A DNA stretch of 64,000 nucleotides from JARFQW01 sp963842955 (GCA_963842955.1 CAWJIJ010000011.1:372001-436000); one strand, 5' to 3'; shown: positions 1-8,291, numbered from the stretch's first letter. The notes: generated by a model from the sequence alone, not told the origin. Numbers and translations: made by a program.

Positions 1-354
1 CTGATCGGCGAGGCCGAGCTCGGTGGCGGTGACGTCGGCGAAGTAGAAAGCGTCGGAGGCCGCAAAGTTTACGTCGTCGCAGGCGGATTCGATGCCAACG
101 ACGTACAGGTCTTTGACGTGACGCCGGATCCCGCAAGCGGGACGCTGGTCGCGTCGGCTCCCCGGAGCCTTGGTCTGGCGCTGCCCTTTGTGCCGGGCCT
201 GGCGATCGACTCATCGGGTCGGCTTATCGTACCCGACCGCACGCTCACGGCCCCGGGCCTGAGGTTGATCGACACACTCAGCGATACGGAAATCACGACG
301 GTGCCCATAGACGTCGGGCTCCCCCCGCTCGCGCCTGTCATCCTGTATCGGTAG
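1..354 (+). CDS. C-terminal part of a propeller-like hypothetical protein (5' end outside window)
   Basis: An open frame runs from the first base to a TAG at 352-354, giving about 117 residues of a C-terminus. It is rich in short beta-type segments with alternating hydrophobics (VYVVAGGFDANDVQVFDV, then GLAIDSSGRLIVPD), which resembles the blades of YncE/NHL-type beta-propellers. No catalytic motif is visible and the N-terminus is missing, so location and role cannot be given. It could equally be a repeat of another all-beta surface protein. The propeller reading is inference from pattern only. Confidence 0.5.
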   Translation: MIGEAELGGGDVGEVESVGGRKVYVVAGGFDANDVQVFDVTPDPASGTLVASAPRSLGLALPFVPGLAIDSSGRLIVPDRTLTAPGLRLIDTLSDTEITTVPIDVGLPPLAPVILYR

Positions 355-739
355 CCAGACACGACGGGACACAACGGCGCCGATTCCGACGGGCCATTCC
401 GCGCCAGCGCCGCAGGTCCGCAAGGCAGCTTCCTGGTCCGAGCCGGACCTCACCGTAACCTTACCGTTACATTCCTGTGAAAGCCTTGCCGTGGGCACGC
501 CAATGGAATGGTGAGGGATTTTTAGAAAGCTACCGTGTCGCGGGGCGTACACTTGCCCATGGCGCCGCGAAAAGCGTCTAAAGTAATGAAAGAAGCAGCT
601 GTTTCGGGAGGGGCCAATCCCCCCCGAAAATCTGCCGTCTTGGGCAGACCTTGTACACTTTCTCGTCAAGCCAACTCACACACTCATATCCATACCGGGG
701 CGGTCGACTGCGGCCATCTCCGGGGAACAGGGGGACCAG
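355..739. other. 385-bp gap upstream of the VWA/OmpA lipoprotein, with a strong hairpin
   Basis: No convincing gene lies here. The clearest structure is an inverted repeat at 602-629: TTTCGGG, a bulged A, GGGG, loop CCAAT, then CCCC CCCGAAA, giving 11 pairs with a single bulge. No T-run follows on either strand, so it does not look like a classical terminator. It would sit in the 5' leader of the gene starting at 740 if transcription begins upstream of about 600. A GGGG-rich stretch just before 740 can serve as ribosome binding site. No confident -35/-10 pair was recognised. Confidence 0.4.
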
Positions 740-1894
740 ATGAAGATTCAGTTTCGACCCGCCATTGCTTGCGCCGTGGCGGCTGGTTTGCTGGCCGGCT
801 GTGCCGGCAACAAGGCAACGTACACACCGGCGCCCTTCACGCCCGTGTCTATCGATACCAGCGACAAGATTGCCAAGGTGGATACCTTCGTTATCGTTTT
901 CGACGCGTCCTCGTCGATGGGCAAGCACAGCGAGGAAAAATTCCTCATGGCGAAGGACACGGTCGCCAATCTCAATCGCACGGTGCCAGCGCTCGGCTAC
1001 AAGGCCGGCCTGGTCGTTTTCGGACCGGAGTGCATGCTGGGCAACAAGCTGGCTCGTGTGGCGTATGGCGTAGCGCCCTACAGCGAAGCCGCACTGGCCG
1101 ACGGACTCAACGACATCAAGTGTGCCGGCGGCCCGACGCCCATGGCCCGCGGCATCGACACCAGCAAGTTGGCTGTCGGGGAAGGCGGAAAAATTGCCCT
1201 GTTTCTGGTCAGCGACTTCTCCAAGATCGACACCAAGGCCGTCGACAAGGCGGTCGGCAACTTCAAGGGCGACTTCGGCGATCGGCTTTGCGTCTATCCT
1301 ATCCAGGTGGGCAGCGATCCTAGGGGGTCCACCTTTGCCCAGACCCTCGCCAGCGTGGGCGGATGCGGTCAGTCGGTCAACGCCAGCGATCTCGCGGCTC
1401 CCACCGCGATGGCCTCATATGTGAGCGCAGCGCTTCTCGCGGACGCTCCGGTCCGGACCACCGGCTATGGTGACGCGGACGGCGACGGCGTTCCGGACAA
1501 CGTGGACGAGTGCCCCATTACCCCGCGTGGCGTGAAGGTCAATTCCCGAGGCTGCTGGATCCTGGCGGACGAAGACGTGCTGTTTCCCTTTGACAGCGCT
1601 GAATTCGTCGGCGACGACACCTTCCTGATGGACGAAGCGGTCAAGATCCTTGCCGCCAACCCGGACATCAATGTCGAGATCCAGGGGCATACGGACAACG
1701 TCGGCGACCCGGATTACAACAGGCAGCTCTCGACGCGACGCGCCCAGGCCGTCCATGACTACTTCCTGTCCCAGGGCATCGCGGACGAGCGAATGGATGT
1801 CAAGGGATTCGGGGCGGAGATGCCGCACGTGCCGAATGACACGCCGGAAAACCAAGCCAGGAACCGGCGCGTTGAGTTGCACGCCTACAAGTAG
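740..1894 (+). CDS. VWA-domain / OmpA-family outer-membrane lipoprotein
   Basis: A 384-residue protein with three modules. Residues 1-20 form a lipoprotein signal ending in LAG-C21. A von Willebrand A domain follows, with the MIDAS start DASSS at 55-59 and a later GGPTP loop. Next is a calcium-binding thrombospondin-3-like segment (DADGDGVPDNVDECP, about 245-260). The C-terminal third is an OmpA peptidoglycan-binding domain with IQGHTDNVG and the terminal NRRVEL signature. The expected product is a lipid-anchored envelope protein that binds peptidoglycan and presents a metal-dependent adhesion domain to the periplasm or surface. It is monocistronic, with a perfect terminator hairpin about 45 bp downstream. 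OmpA lipoproteins are common; a VWA at their N-terminus is less so. The ligand is unknown. Confidence 0.85.
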   Translation: MKIQFRPAIACAVAAGLLAGCAGNKATYTPAPFTPVSIDTSDKIAKVDTFVIVFDASSSMGKHSEEKFLMAKDTVANLNRTVPALGYKAGLVVFGPECMLGNKLARVAYGVAPYSEAALADGLNDIKCAGGPTPMARGIDTSKLAVGEGGKIALFLVSDFSKIDTKAVDKAVGNFKGDFGDRLCVYPIQVGSDPRGSTFAQTLASVGGCGQSVNASDLAAPTAMASYVSAALLADAPVRTTGYGDADGDGVPDNVDECPITPRGVKVNSRGCWILADEDVLFPFDSAEFVGDDTFLMDEAVKILAANPDINVEIQGHTDNVGDPDYNRQLSTRRAQAVHDYFLSQGIADERMDVKGFGAEMPHVPNDTPENQARNRRVELHAYK

Positions 1895-1939
1895 AGGGAT
1901 GAGGGCTATCCCGGGATGACCGGGTGGCTCAACAAGGCG

Positions 1940-1970
1940 GGCCCGGCGACTTCGGTCGCCGGGCCTTTTC
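1940..1970 (+). terminator. Rho-independent terminator after the VWA/OmpA gene
   Basis: Perfect 11-bp GC stem (1940-1950 pairing with 1955-1965) closed by a TTCG tetraloop at 1951-1954 and followed by TTTTC. UUCG-type tetraloops are typical of strong intrinsic terminators. Confidence 0.9.
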
Positions 1971-2038
1971 CTTGAGCATTGTTGTCTGTATCTAAGTGGA
2001 GCGCCCGGACGTGTACGGGGTCCTGCTCCGGAGCGGGT

Positions 2039-2551
2039 CTAGTGGGCCCTGCGAACCTCGTTGCGATCGTGCCGGCCGCCCCGGCGTCCAGACCCGGACT
2101 CCCGTCCTTCCCGGCCCCGCTCCGCCCGGCTGTCGCTGTGCTGATCGCGGCGCCGTTCGATGCGTTTCCCATCGCGCCGGGCGTCCCGATAGCCTGCTCT
2201 ATAGCCCTGCGGATACGCCCGCCGAGTCGGCACGACCCCACGATGGGCGTGCGCATGTCGGTATCCGCCACGAATATCGTGCCGCCCCACGCGCACGGGA
2301 GCGTGGCGCATGAGGTCGCGCCTGGCATCCCGGTAGCCCTGCCGGTATGCCCTCCGCTTTTTGCCGTGGGGCGCGACGACATAATCCGGATAGTGGCTAA
2401 CGTAGATCCGGCCGCGCTGGCCGTCTTCGGCCAGGGCCCCGCCCACCAGCGTTCCGAACAGAAACGCTGCAGCTTCATCGCCGGCATGGGCAGTTGTAGC
2501 AGCGCCGGTCAACGAGGCGCCGATCAGTCCAATGGCAATTAGTTTCCGCAT
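2039..2551 (-). CDS. Secreted Arg/His-rich basic protein of unknown function
   Basis: 170 residues with a clear Sec signal peptide ending near HAG-D (about residue 24). The mature part opens with a short glycine-rich helix (FLFGTLVGGALAED) and then becomes strongly basic. A motif of the form AYxQGYRxARRD occurs twice (around residues 67-77 and 112-124), so a duplicated unit is present. The C-terminal 45 residues are almost only R, G, S, E, D and H and look disordered. A good ribosome binding site (AAGGAG) lies about 9 bp before the ATG. The start of the mature part resembles glycine-zipper-like periplasmic proteins. Function unknown; the basic tail could bind nucleic acid or acidic envelope polymers. 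Confidence 0.65.
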   Translation of the reverse strand: MRKLIAIGLIGASLTGAATTAHAGDEAAAFLFGTLVGGALAEDGQRGRIYVSHYPDYVVAPHGKKRRAYRQGYRDARRDLMRHAPVRVGRHDIRGGYRHAHAHRGVVPTRRAYPQGYRAGYRDARRDGKRIERRRDQHSDSRAERGREGRESGSGRRGGRHDRNEVRRAH

Positions 2552-2738
2552 GGGTCTTACTCCTTTTCAGCCTTGCGGTTCCAAGGATGCGGCGACCCAC
2601 CTGAACGCTGGCTGAATGGAGGGAGGCCGCCGGCGAGCAGCCAGGCAACTGGAGACGCGGGCGAATGCCTTTGCCTGCCACGCCCAAGCCCCCCAAACCC
2701 GGGGCCCGGCTCAGCCGCTGTCCGCTTGCCAGTCCCGC

Positions 2739-3647
2739 CTAGCGGCGAATCAGATCCTTGAAGGGGTCCCGATAACTCCGGCTCAAGGGCACATCAGCCC
2801 CGCTGGAGAGCAACACCCGCCAGGTGCCGGAACTCGTGGGCCTGATTTCCGTCACCCGCTCAATGTTCACGATATAGCTGCGGTGGGTCCTGACAAAACG
2901 GCTGTCGGCCAGCGAATCCTCTAGATTCCCCAAGGTCTCGCGGACCACGAACTCCTGGCCATCCGCGTGCACCGAAACGTAGTTGCGGGCGGCCTGGAGG
3001 TAGTCGATCTGCGAAGCCTCCAGCACCCGTTCCCCCCGCCCCGTCTGGAGGAGAAGCCGGGAGACGCTGGGGTCCACGGCCGTCGCACTCGCCTCCCGTA
3101 CCGGTCCGGCCGATCCATCATGACGGAAATGCCGGTATACCCACATGATCGCCACCATGGACAGAAAGATCTTGATGTCCTTTTGGTACTCGAACAAGAG
3201 GTTGTCAAAGTGGCTCTGCGCGTGGCCGTACTGCCGGCCGGCAAAGTAAAACACGATGATTCGGAAAAGCACGATCAGGGCGTAGTGCCCTGCGGCAAAC
3301 AACAGACTACCGGCAATCAGCGCCGCGCCGCTCCGCAGCGGTTGGAGCCGGTCCAGGGGAAACCGGCGGGTCCACCATGCAACGAAAAGAACCATGCAAA
3401 GCGCCGCGGCGGCGCTGGTGACCTGCTCCGTGATAAGGCGGAAGTCGTCCAGTCCGACACCGGTTCGGGTCCGGTCTTCCAGCTTGATGAGCGTGTCCAC
3501 GGTCCAGAAGAACCCGATCGCCAGGGGCCAGAAGGCAACTTCCAGCAGTCGGGATCTCCGGGTCTCGCGTCCCTCAGCAGTCACCGCATACCCCGCCCCG
3601 GGAGTTGCCCAACGAACGAGCCGGCATTCTCCCCCAACCGGAGGCAA
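2739..3647 (-). CDS. Membrane-anchored LytTR-family transcription regulator
   Basis: 302 residues. About four hydrophobic helices occupy the N-terminal half (the first around LLEVAFWPLAIGFFWTVD, the others up to residue about 170). After a linker, residues about 200-300 form a LytTR DNA-binding domain: DYLQAARNYVSVHA, VVRETLGNLE, FVRTHRSYIVNIERV and a C-terminal VPLSRSYRD are the family signatures. There is no receiver domain and no histidine kinase beside it, so it probably senses a membrane signal directly, as in other one-component membrane LytTR proteins. A GTG at 3584 would give a shorter protein that still keeps all helices and may be the true start. The downstream target is unknown. 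Confidence 0.8.
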   Translation of the reverse strand: MPPVGGECRLVRWATPGAGYAVTAEGRETRRSRLLEVAFWPLAIGFFWTVDTLIKLEDRTRTGVGLDDFRLITEQVTSAAAALCMVLFVAWWTRRFPLDRLQPLRSGAALIAGSLLFAAGHYALIVLFRIIVFYFAGRQYGHAQSHFDNLLFEYQKDIKIFLSMVAIMWVYRHFRHDGSAGPVREASATAVDPSVSRLLLQTGRGERVLEASQIDYLQAARNYVSVHADGQEFVVRETLGNLEDSLADSRFVRTHRSYIVNIERVTEIRPTSSGTWRVLLSSGADVPLSRSYRDPFKDLIRR

Positions 3648-3661
3648 AAGACGAAATCGGC

Positions 3662-4405
3662 TCAGGGCTTGCGGAAAACCAGGATGTGCTGGAGGGGCAG
3701 GACATCCATTGTTTCTTCCCAGCGAAGCCCGAGGGCTTCCATTTCCTTCCGGGCCTGGGTCTCGGACATTTTGTGCAACGGCTTGATCATGACCGCGGGA
3801 TCCTCCCCCCGGTACTCCACCAGTACGATTTGTCCGCCCGGCTTGAGTGCCCGAACCATGGCCTCGCCCATCTCCCGGGGATACGAGAATTCATGATAGG
3901 CATCGACGATGAGAATCATGTCGACGGAGGCGGGTGCAAGACCTGGATCGGTTTCCGTCCCGAGCACGCTGCGGACATTAGCCACGCCCAACTCGGTTTT
4001 GCGCTGCTCGATCAGGGCCTGCATTTCCGGCTGAATATCCACCGCGAGAACTTCTCCATCCGGCACCCGAGCCGCGATGGGAAAGGAGAAATAGCCCGTT
4101 CCGGCGCCAATATCAGCGATAACGTCGCCCCGTTCCAGGGGCAAGGCCTGGATCAACAGGTCGGTGCGTTCTTCCCGCTCGCGAGCCGGACGCTCCAGCC
4201 AGGCCGCGCCTCGGTGGCCCATGACATGAGAGATCTCCCGCCCCATGTAGAGCTTGCCGATCCCGTCCCGGCTGGGGGACACCTTGCGGTAAGTACCGTC
4301 CTCACCGGCTTCAACCGCCGACGGCCTATCCTGTTTTCCGCAGGCGCTGCCAGCGAGCACGAACAACAAACCGAATCCGACGAAAGTGATTCGGGCGAAT
4401 TCCAT
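3662..4405 (-). CDS. Exported class I SAM-dependent methyltransferase
   Basis: About 247 residues. The start at 4405 was chosen because it gives an N-terminal export signal (FVGFGLLFVLAGSACGKQ); upstream in-frame codons are arginine-rich and not gene-like. The Rossmann methyltransferase core follows, with motif I IADIGAGTGYFS, an acidic binding residue in LAVDIQPEM, and ILIVDAYHEF plus GGQIVLVEY as the post-I strands. This family is frequently annotated as periplasmic or lipoprotein methyltransferases of unknown substrate. The lipobox is imperfect (the residue at -3 is G), so lipidation is uncertain. It lies 14 bp upstream-side of the LytTR gene on the same strand, so the two may be co-transcribed. 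Confidence 0.8.
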   Translation of the reverse strand: MEFARITFVGFGLLFVLAGSACGKQDRPSAVEAGEDGTYRKVSPSRDGIGKLYMGREISHVMGHRGAAWLERPAREREERTDLLIQALPLERGDVIADIGAGTGYFSFPIAARVPDGEVLAVDIQPEMQALIEQRKTELGVANVRSVLGTETDPGLAPASVDMILIVDAYHEFSYPREMGEAMVRALKPGGQIVLVEYRGEDPAVMIKPLHKMSETQARKEMEALGLRWEETMDVLPLQHILVFRKP

Positions 4406-4481
4406 TGGGCAACGCAGCGTCGCTGCCCTGCTCCGCGAAACTCGTCCAGCCTCTTCACTGCATCTCCCGGATCGGATCGCC

Positions 4482-4811
4482 ATGCCACGTCATCTCCCCT
4501 ATCGCCTGACCACCCAAACCGGTGAGGTCATAGACTTCGAATTCGATCTGCATCCCGATACCGGATCCGCCATTCGGGTGAATCAACTGCTGAGCGCTGT
4601 ACTGCAAACCCTGGACCGGGAAATTCGCGTGCTTGGTGAGACCAGCAATGGCGATGTGCTCCAGGCCCTGGCGATGGCCCTCGCGGCCCGGGCGCGCATG
4701 ATTCATGCTCCGGTGGAACAGACGGCGAACCTGGCCCGTGAACTGGTGAGCGAAGCCCTCCGGGGCGGTTCGGCGAGCAGGGCGGAAGGCGGCATAACGG
4801 GCCACGGCTGA
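4482..4811 (+). CDS. Small hypothetical protein (109 aa)
   Basis: 109 residues starting MPRHLPYRLTT. The N-terminal 35 residues form a short beta-like segment (TGEVIDFEFDLHPDTGS) and the remainder is helical (VNQLLSAVLQTLDREI, ALAMALAARARMI). I recognise no family. It is divergent from the methyltransferase gene with a 76-bp gap that must hold both promoters. Codon use matches the neighbours. The start was chosen at 4482 because residues further upstream in frame lie over the methyltransferase leader and look non-coding. A soluble cytoplasmic protein is likely. Confidence 0.6.
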   Translation: MPRHLPYRLTTQTGEVIDFEFDLHPDTGSAIRVNQLLSAVLQTLDREIRVLGETSNGDVLQALAMALAARARMIHAPVEQTANLARELVSEALRGGSASRAEGGITGHG

Positions 4812-4844
4812 GCGCGACGCCTGCCTCGAAGCGTCCGCCTTCGA

Positions 4845-5228
4845 CTATGGGCGCATTACGGGAAATCCTTTCTGCTCCAGGAACGCAACGATCCGCTTAT
4901 CCCGGCGGAGGCGGTCGCAGACCGGGTGATTGAGCCAGAAGGCCGTGCTGGGGTGGTTTGCGTCCAGGGCGATGAACGGGTCGGAAATCACACCCTGGGG
5001 CGTGATGTCGAAACGCCAGGACAACAGCGCCACAACCGGGATCAGGGCAATCCCGCCGAGGACGAATGCGCGGACGGTCCAGTCCTCCAGGCCGAATGCC
5101 GGGAACAGGTCAGCGGCGCCCTGGGACAGAACCCAGACCACGACGATATAGGCGATCACGGTGCGAAACACACGCCTGCGGCTCAGCTCCCGGTAGAACT
5201 GTGACAGCGTTCCCACGTGCCTCCCCAT
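4845..5228 (-). CDS. Stand-alone membrane module of the 'FxRELxRRxVFR' type
   Basis: 127 residues. The N-terminus (FYRELSRRRVFRTVIAYIVV) followed by VWVLSQGAADLFPAFGLEDW and a second hydrophobic stretch (VLGGIALIPVVALLSW, then RFDITPQGV) matches the membrane module that normally precedes TPR, TolB-like or adenylate-cyclase domains in many gammaproteobacterial proteins. Here the protein stops about 50 residues later, after a segment without a recognised domain. Two transmembrane helices are expected. It is either a natural short form or the remnant of a longer sensor; the downstream gap to the convergent gene is only 33 bp. The start at 5228 was preferred because it begins directly before the conserved module. 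Confidence 0.7.
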   Translation of the reverse strand: MGRHVGTLSQFYRELSRRRVFRTVIAYIVVVWVLSQGAADLFPAFGLEDWTVRAFVLGGIALIPVVALLSWRFDITPQGVISDPFIALDANHPSTAFWLNHPVCDRLRRDKRIVAFLEQKGFPVMRP

Positions 5229-5248
5229 GTTGAGCCAACCTGGTGTGG

Positions 5249-6451
5249 TCAGGGGGAAGTATATCGAGCAGGGCTCCCGGTCGCATTTGCGTGCCCTTTG
5301 CCGTGGAAGCGCGAACGCGGCCCCAATGATGTCGCCTCTCGCTTGTCCCGGTACTGCTCGCCGAAGACCGCGTCCAGCCTGAGGGAAAACCGGAAGCTTG
5401 GGTCGTAGTCGTCCTCTTCGCGAAACAGCAGCTGGGGCGTGATCTCTACGAACAGCCACTTCTTGTAGGCCCTGAAGCGAGCGCGAACCTGCGTGTAGTA
5501 ATTGTCCACATCCCAGTCGGGCTCATCGCTGGCGCGCAGCCCGATGTCATAGGCAACCCCCGCATGCCCGCTCAGGCGCTGAAACACGCTGAACTGCTGG
5601 TCCAGCTCGACCTGGTCCTTGCTATCCAGCCGGCGCAGTCGGCTGGCCGACCGAAACAGCCAGTCCGTAGCCAGCTTGCGATCGAAGTCCAGGCGCGTCT
5701 GCAGCTCGGTCCCGTCGTCCAGGTACTCCGCGGCTCCGGCAGAGAATCGAAACAGCCACTTCTTCAGACGCTCGTAACGGATGGCCCGAATGCGGACAAA
5801 GGGATCGGGTGGTATGGCGGCTTTGACGCCGAGACCGGGCCGGACATCCCAGGCCCCGGTGTTCTTGAGCTGGGCTTCCAGGCCCAGATTGTAGTCATTG
5901 TCGTCCAGCGCCTGGGGAATGGAATCCGATCCGGATCCTGGCTGCTCCTCCGGATCGCCGCCCTCCAGGAACAGCCGGATTCGCTCCTCCGTTCCCGGCA
6001 AATCCACGCGCGCCCGGACACGGGCCCTGGCCTCGGTGTCCTCTCCGTTTTCCCAGGTGGACTGAAGACTAAGCCGCGCGTAGGTCTCGGTTCCGTCCGC
6101 ATAGTAGCGGTCGTCGGCAAAAAACGAGTCCGCGGTGAGCGCCGCCCGCTCGACCCGGGAGGAGATGCCGTCGTGCATGGCATCGACCATCTTCTGAAGG
6201 GCGCCGGGTGACGTCTTCGCCTTTTCCTCGAGGACTTCCCCTGCAGCTCGATCCTCAACGTCAGTCGTCTCCGGCATTCGCGCCGGGTGTTCCGGGGAGG
6301 GGGCATCGACGTCTTCCGCGGCGAAACCGGGCAGGGAAACGAAGACGGCAAGGGTCAACCAGCCGGCCCGCGGCGGACGACGCAGGCGGATATCAGCGGC
6401 CGACCTCTTCGGGGGCAGCGCCGGTCCGGCCGACTCCAGCAGGCGTCCCAT
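5249..6451 (-). CDS. Putative outer-membrane beta-barrel-like protein
   Basis: About 400 residues from the ATG at 6451. The open frame extends upstream to 6529 and beyond, but those codons belong to a hydrolase remnant. A signal peptide is visible (RPPRAGWLTLAVFVSLPGFAAED). The rest alternates polar and aromatic residues in amphipathic strands (YARLSLQSTW, ARVRARVDL, VRIRAIRYERLKKWLFRFSAG, QVRARFRAYKKWLFVEI, FRFSLRLDAVFG), as in beta-barrel proteins. Two KKWLF motifs mark a repeated strand. I recognise no named family. An outer-membrane or periplasm-facing barrel is inferred from the strand pattern; the cargo is unknown. Promoter and start may have been disturbed by the adjacent deletion. Confidence 0.6.
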   Translation of the reverse strand: MGRLLESAGPALPPKRSAADIRLRRPPRAGWLTLAVFVSLPGFAAEDVDAPSPEHPARMPETTDVEDRAAGEVLEEKAKTSPGALQKMVDAMHDGISSRVERAALTADSFFADDRYYADGTETYARLSLQSTWENGEDTEARARVRARVDLPGTEERIRLFLEGGDPEEQPGSGSDSIPQALDDNDYNLGLEAQLKNTGAWDVRPGLGVKAAIPPDPFVRIRAIRYERLKKWLFRFSAGAAEYLDDGTELQTRLDFDRKLATDWLFRSASRLRRLDSKDQVELDQQFSVFQRLSGHAGVAYDIGLRASDEPDWDVDNYYTQVRARFRAYKKWLFVEITPQLLFREEDDYDPSFRFSLRLDAVFGEQYRDKREATSLGPRSRFHGKGHANATGSPARYTSP

Positions 6452-6532
6452 GCCCAAGGATGCTAGCACGGACCCCCTCGGGGCGTACGGAGAGCCGGTT
6501 CCAGGTGCGGCCAATCCGCTACGGGCCACACG

Positions 6533-6783
6533 GTTCGGCCAGAAATCACGAACGAGCCGGGTAAAGGGCTCAGCATGCTCGATCTGTATCCGGTGGCCGC
6601 AACGCCCGAAGACATGCAGCTGGGAACGATCGATCAGCCGGTAACGCCAGGGCCTGAACCGTGGAGCAGAACGACCGACGGCTCTCCCGCAGCCGACCGG
6701 CCCACGTCATGGAAGTTGGTGGCCAGCCCCGCTGCGATAACGGTCCGGCCGATCTCGGGATTGTCGCTTTCCCCTTCGCTCAT
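6533..6783 (-). pseudogene. Alpha/beta hydrolase (meta-cleavage hydrolase type) with internal deletion
   Basis: The first 49 codons from the ATG at 6783 encode an N-terminus typical of MhpC/BphD-type hydrolases (GLATNFHDVG, then VVLLHGSGPGVT), ending at a TGA at 6634-6636. Immediately afterwards, in another frame, 6634-6533 encodes the usual C-terminus of the same family: QLHVFGRCGH and IQIEHAEPFTRLVRDF. The middle, about 190 residues carrying the nucleophile elbow and the acid residue, is absent, so the product cannot be active. The remnant starts with a TGATG overlap with the monooxygenase stop, so an intact ancestor would have been translationally coupled to that gene. The second part reads on in frame into the barrel gene. 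Confidence 0.85.
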
Positions 6784-8291
6784 CAGCTTGCTTCCTCCTT
6801 GCCGTGGCCGGCCTCGGGAGTCGCGTAGCGGGTCGGGTCGAAGCGGCGCGTGCGCCACCAGTACTCCAACGTATAGCCAGGCCACAGGGTCGTGTTCCTG
6901 CCGTTTTCGTCCAGGTACCAGCTACGGCATCCGCTGGCCCACACGGTGCCTGCAAGACGCTCTTGCAGGCGAGCATTGTAGGTTCTCTCTACGTCGCGGC
7001 GAATCTCCAGAACGGGCAGGTCGTCTGACTTCATTGCCGCTATGGCTTCCATGACATAGCGGATCTGGGCCTCCAGCATGAACACGACAGAGTTGTGGCC
7101 CAGGCCGGTATTCGGGCCGTTGAGAATGAACAGGTTCGGAAAGCCCGACACACTCACGCCGAGGTAGGCTTCCAGCCCGCCGCGCCAGCGCTGGGTCAGG
7201 TCCAGTCCCTGGCGGCCCACGAACAGGCCCGCGGGAACCGGGTCGGTTGCCTTGAAGCCCGTGCACCAGACGATGACGTCAACCGGGGTTTCGACATCGT
7301 CGCTGGTAATGACGCCCGTGGGCGTGATCTCGCGAATGCGCCGGGTCACGACGTGGACGTTGTCCCGAGCCAGCGACGGATAATAGTCGTCCGACAGCAA
7401 TACTCGCTTGCAGCCGGCAGGAAACTCCGGCATTACCTTCAGGCGCAATGCCGGTTCCTTGATACCCCGGCGAATGTTCCAGCGGCCCAGCCATTGCACG
7501 ATCGCCGCCATGCGCGGGAAGACGACAAACGCCGTTGCCCGGCCCTCCAGCCGCCAGTACAACAGCCATCGCCAGAGCCTCTGAACGGCTGGCAGCTTTC
7601 GGTAGAGCCACTTCTCGAAACGGGAAACCTTCCGATCGGGCCGGGGAATGACCCAGGGCGGCGTGCGCTGAAAAAGATAGAGCTGATCCACCTTGTCCGC
7701 GATGTCCGGAACGATCTGGATCGCACTCGCGCCAGTGCCGATGACCGCGACCCGCTTCCCAGCAAGGTCCACGGAATGGTCCCACTCGGCGGAATGAAAC
7801 GACGGCCCCGCGAAACGATCCCGGCCCGGCAGGTCGGGCCAGGCCGGGCGGCTGAGTCCGCCGATGGCGCCCACCAGCACTGGAGCTACCAATTCATCCC
7901 GATCCTCGGTGCGAACCCGCCAGACGGATTCGGATTCCTGCCACTCGGCCCGCCGGACCGAGGTGGACAAGCGGATATGGGGCGCGAGACCGTACCGGTC
8001 CACACAGCGACGAAGGTAGTCCCGGATCTCAGGCTGACGGCCGAACATGTGGGTCCAGCCCGGGTTCGGCTCGAAGGAATAGGAATACAGGTGCGACTGG
8101 ACATCGCAGGCACAGCCGGGATAGGTGTTCGCCCACCAGGTACCGCCAATTCCGTCGTCCCTTTCGAGGATGACAAAGTTCTCTATGCCCGCGGCCTTGA
8201 GCTTGATGCCCGCAAGGATACCGCCGAAACCGGCGCCGATAATGATGACATCCAGCGCCTGTGCGCCTGTTGTCGTACCGGTTTCTTCCAT
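6783..8291 (-). CDS. Flavin-containing (Baeyer-Villiger-type) monooxygenase
   Basis: 502 residues. The N-terminal FAD-binding motif GAGFGG lies near residue 18 and the family block GGTWWANTYPG CACD follows. The Baeyer-Villiger fingerprint FxGxxFHSAxW is present as FAGPSFHSAEWD, and the NADPH-binding motif GTGASA comes directly after it. C-terminal family blocks such as VIVWCTGF and NGPNTGLGHNS are also present. Such enzymes insert oxygen beside a ketone to give an ester or lactone, using NADPH and O2, in the cytoplasm. The neighbouring hydrolase remnant would be the logical next enzyme, cleaving the ester. The substrate cannot be read from sequence. Length and motifs look intact. Confidence 0.9.
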   Translation of the reverse strand: MEETGTTTGAQALDVIIIGAGFGGILAGIKLKAAGIENFVILERDDGIGGTWWANTYPGCACDVQSHLYSYSFEPNPGWTHMFGRQPEIRDYLRRCVDRYGLAPHIRLSTSVRRAEWQESESVWRVRTEDRDELVAPVLVGAIGGLSRPAWPDLPGRDRFAGPSFHSAEWDHSVDLAGKRVAVIGTGASAIQIVPDIADKVDQLYLFQRTPPWVIPRPDRKVSRFEKWLYRKLPAVQRLWRWLLYWRLEGRATAFVVFPRMAAIVQWLGRWNIRRGIKEPALRLKVMPEFPAGCKRVLLSDDYYPSLARDNVHVVTRRIREITPTGVITSDDVETPVDVIVWCTGFKATDPVPAGLFVGRQGLDLTQRWRGGLEAYLGVSVSGFPNLFILNGPNTGLGHNSVVFMLEAQIRYVMEAIAAMKSDDLPVLEIRRDVERTYNARLQERLAGTVWASGCRSWYLDENGRNTTLWPGYTLEYWWRTRRFDPTRYATPEAGHGKEEAS

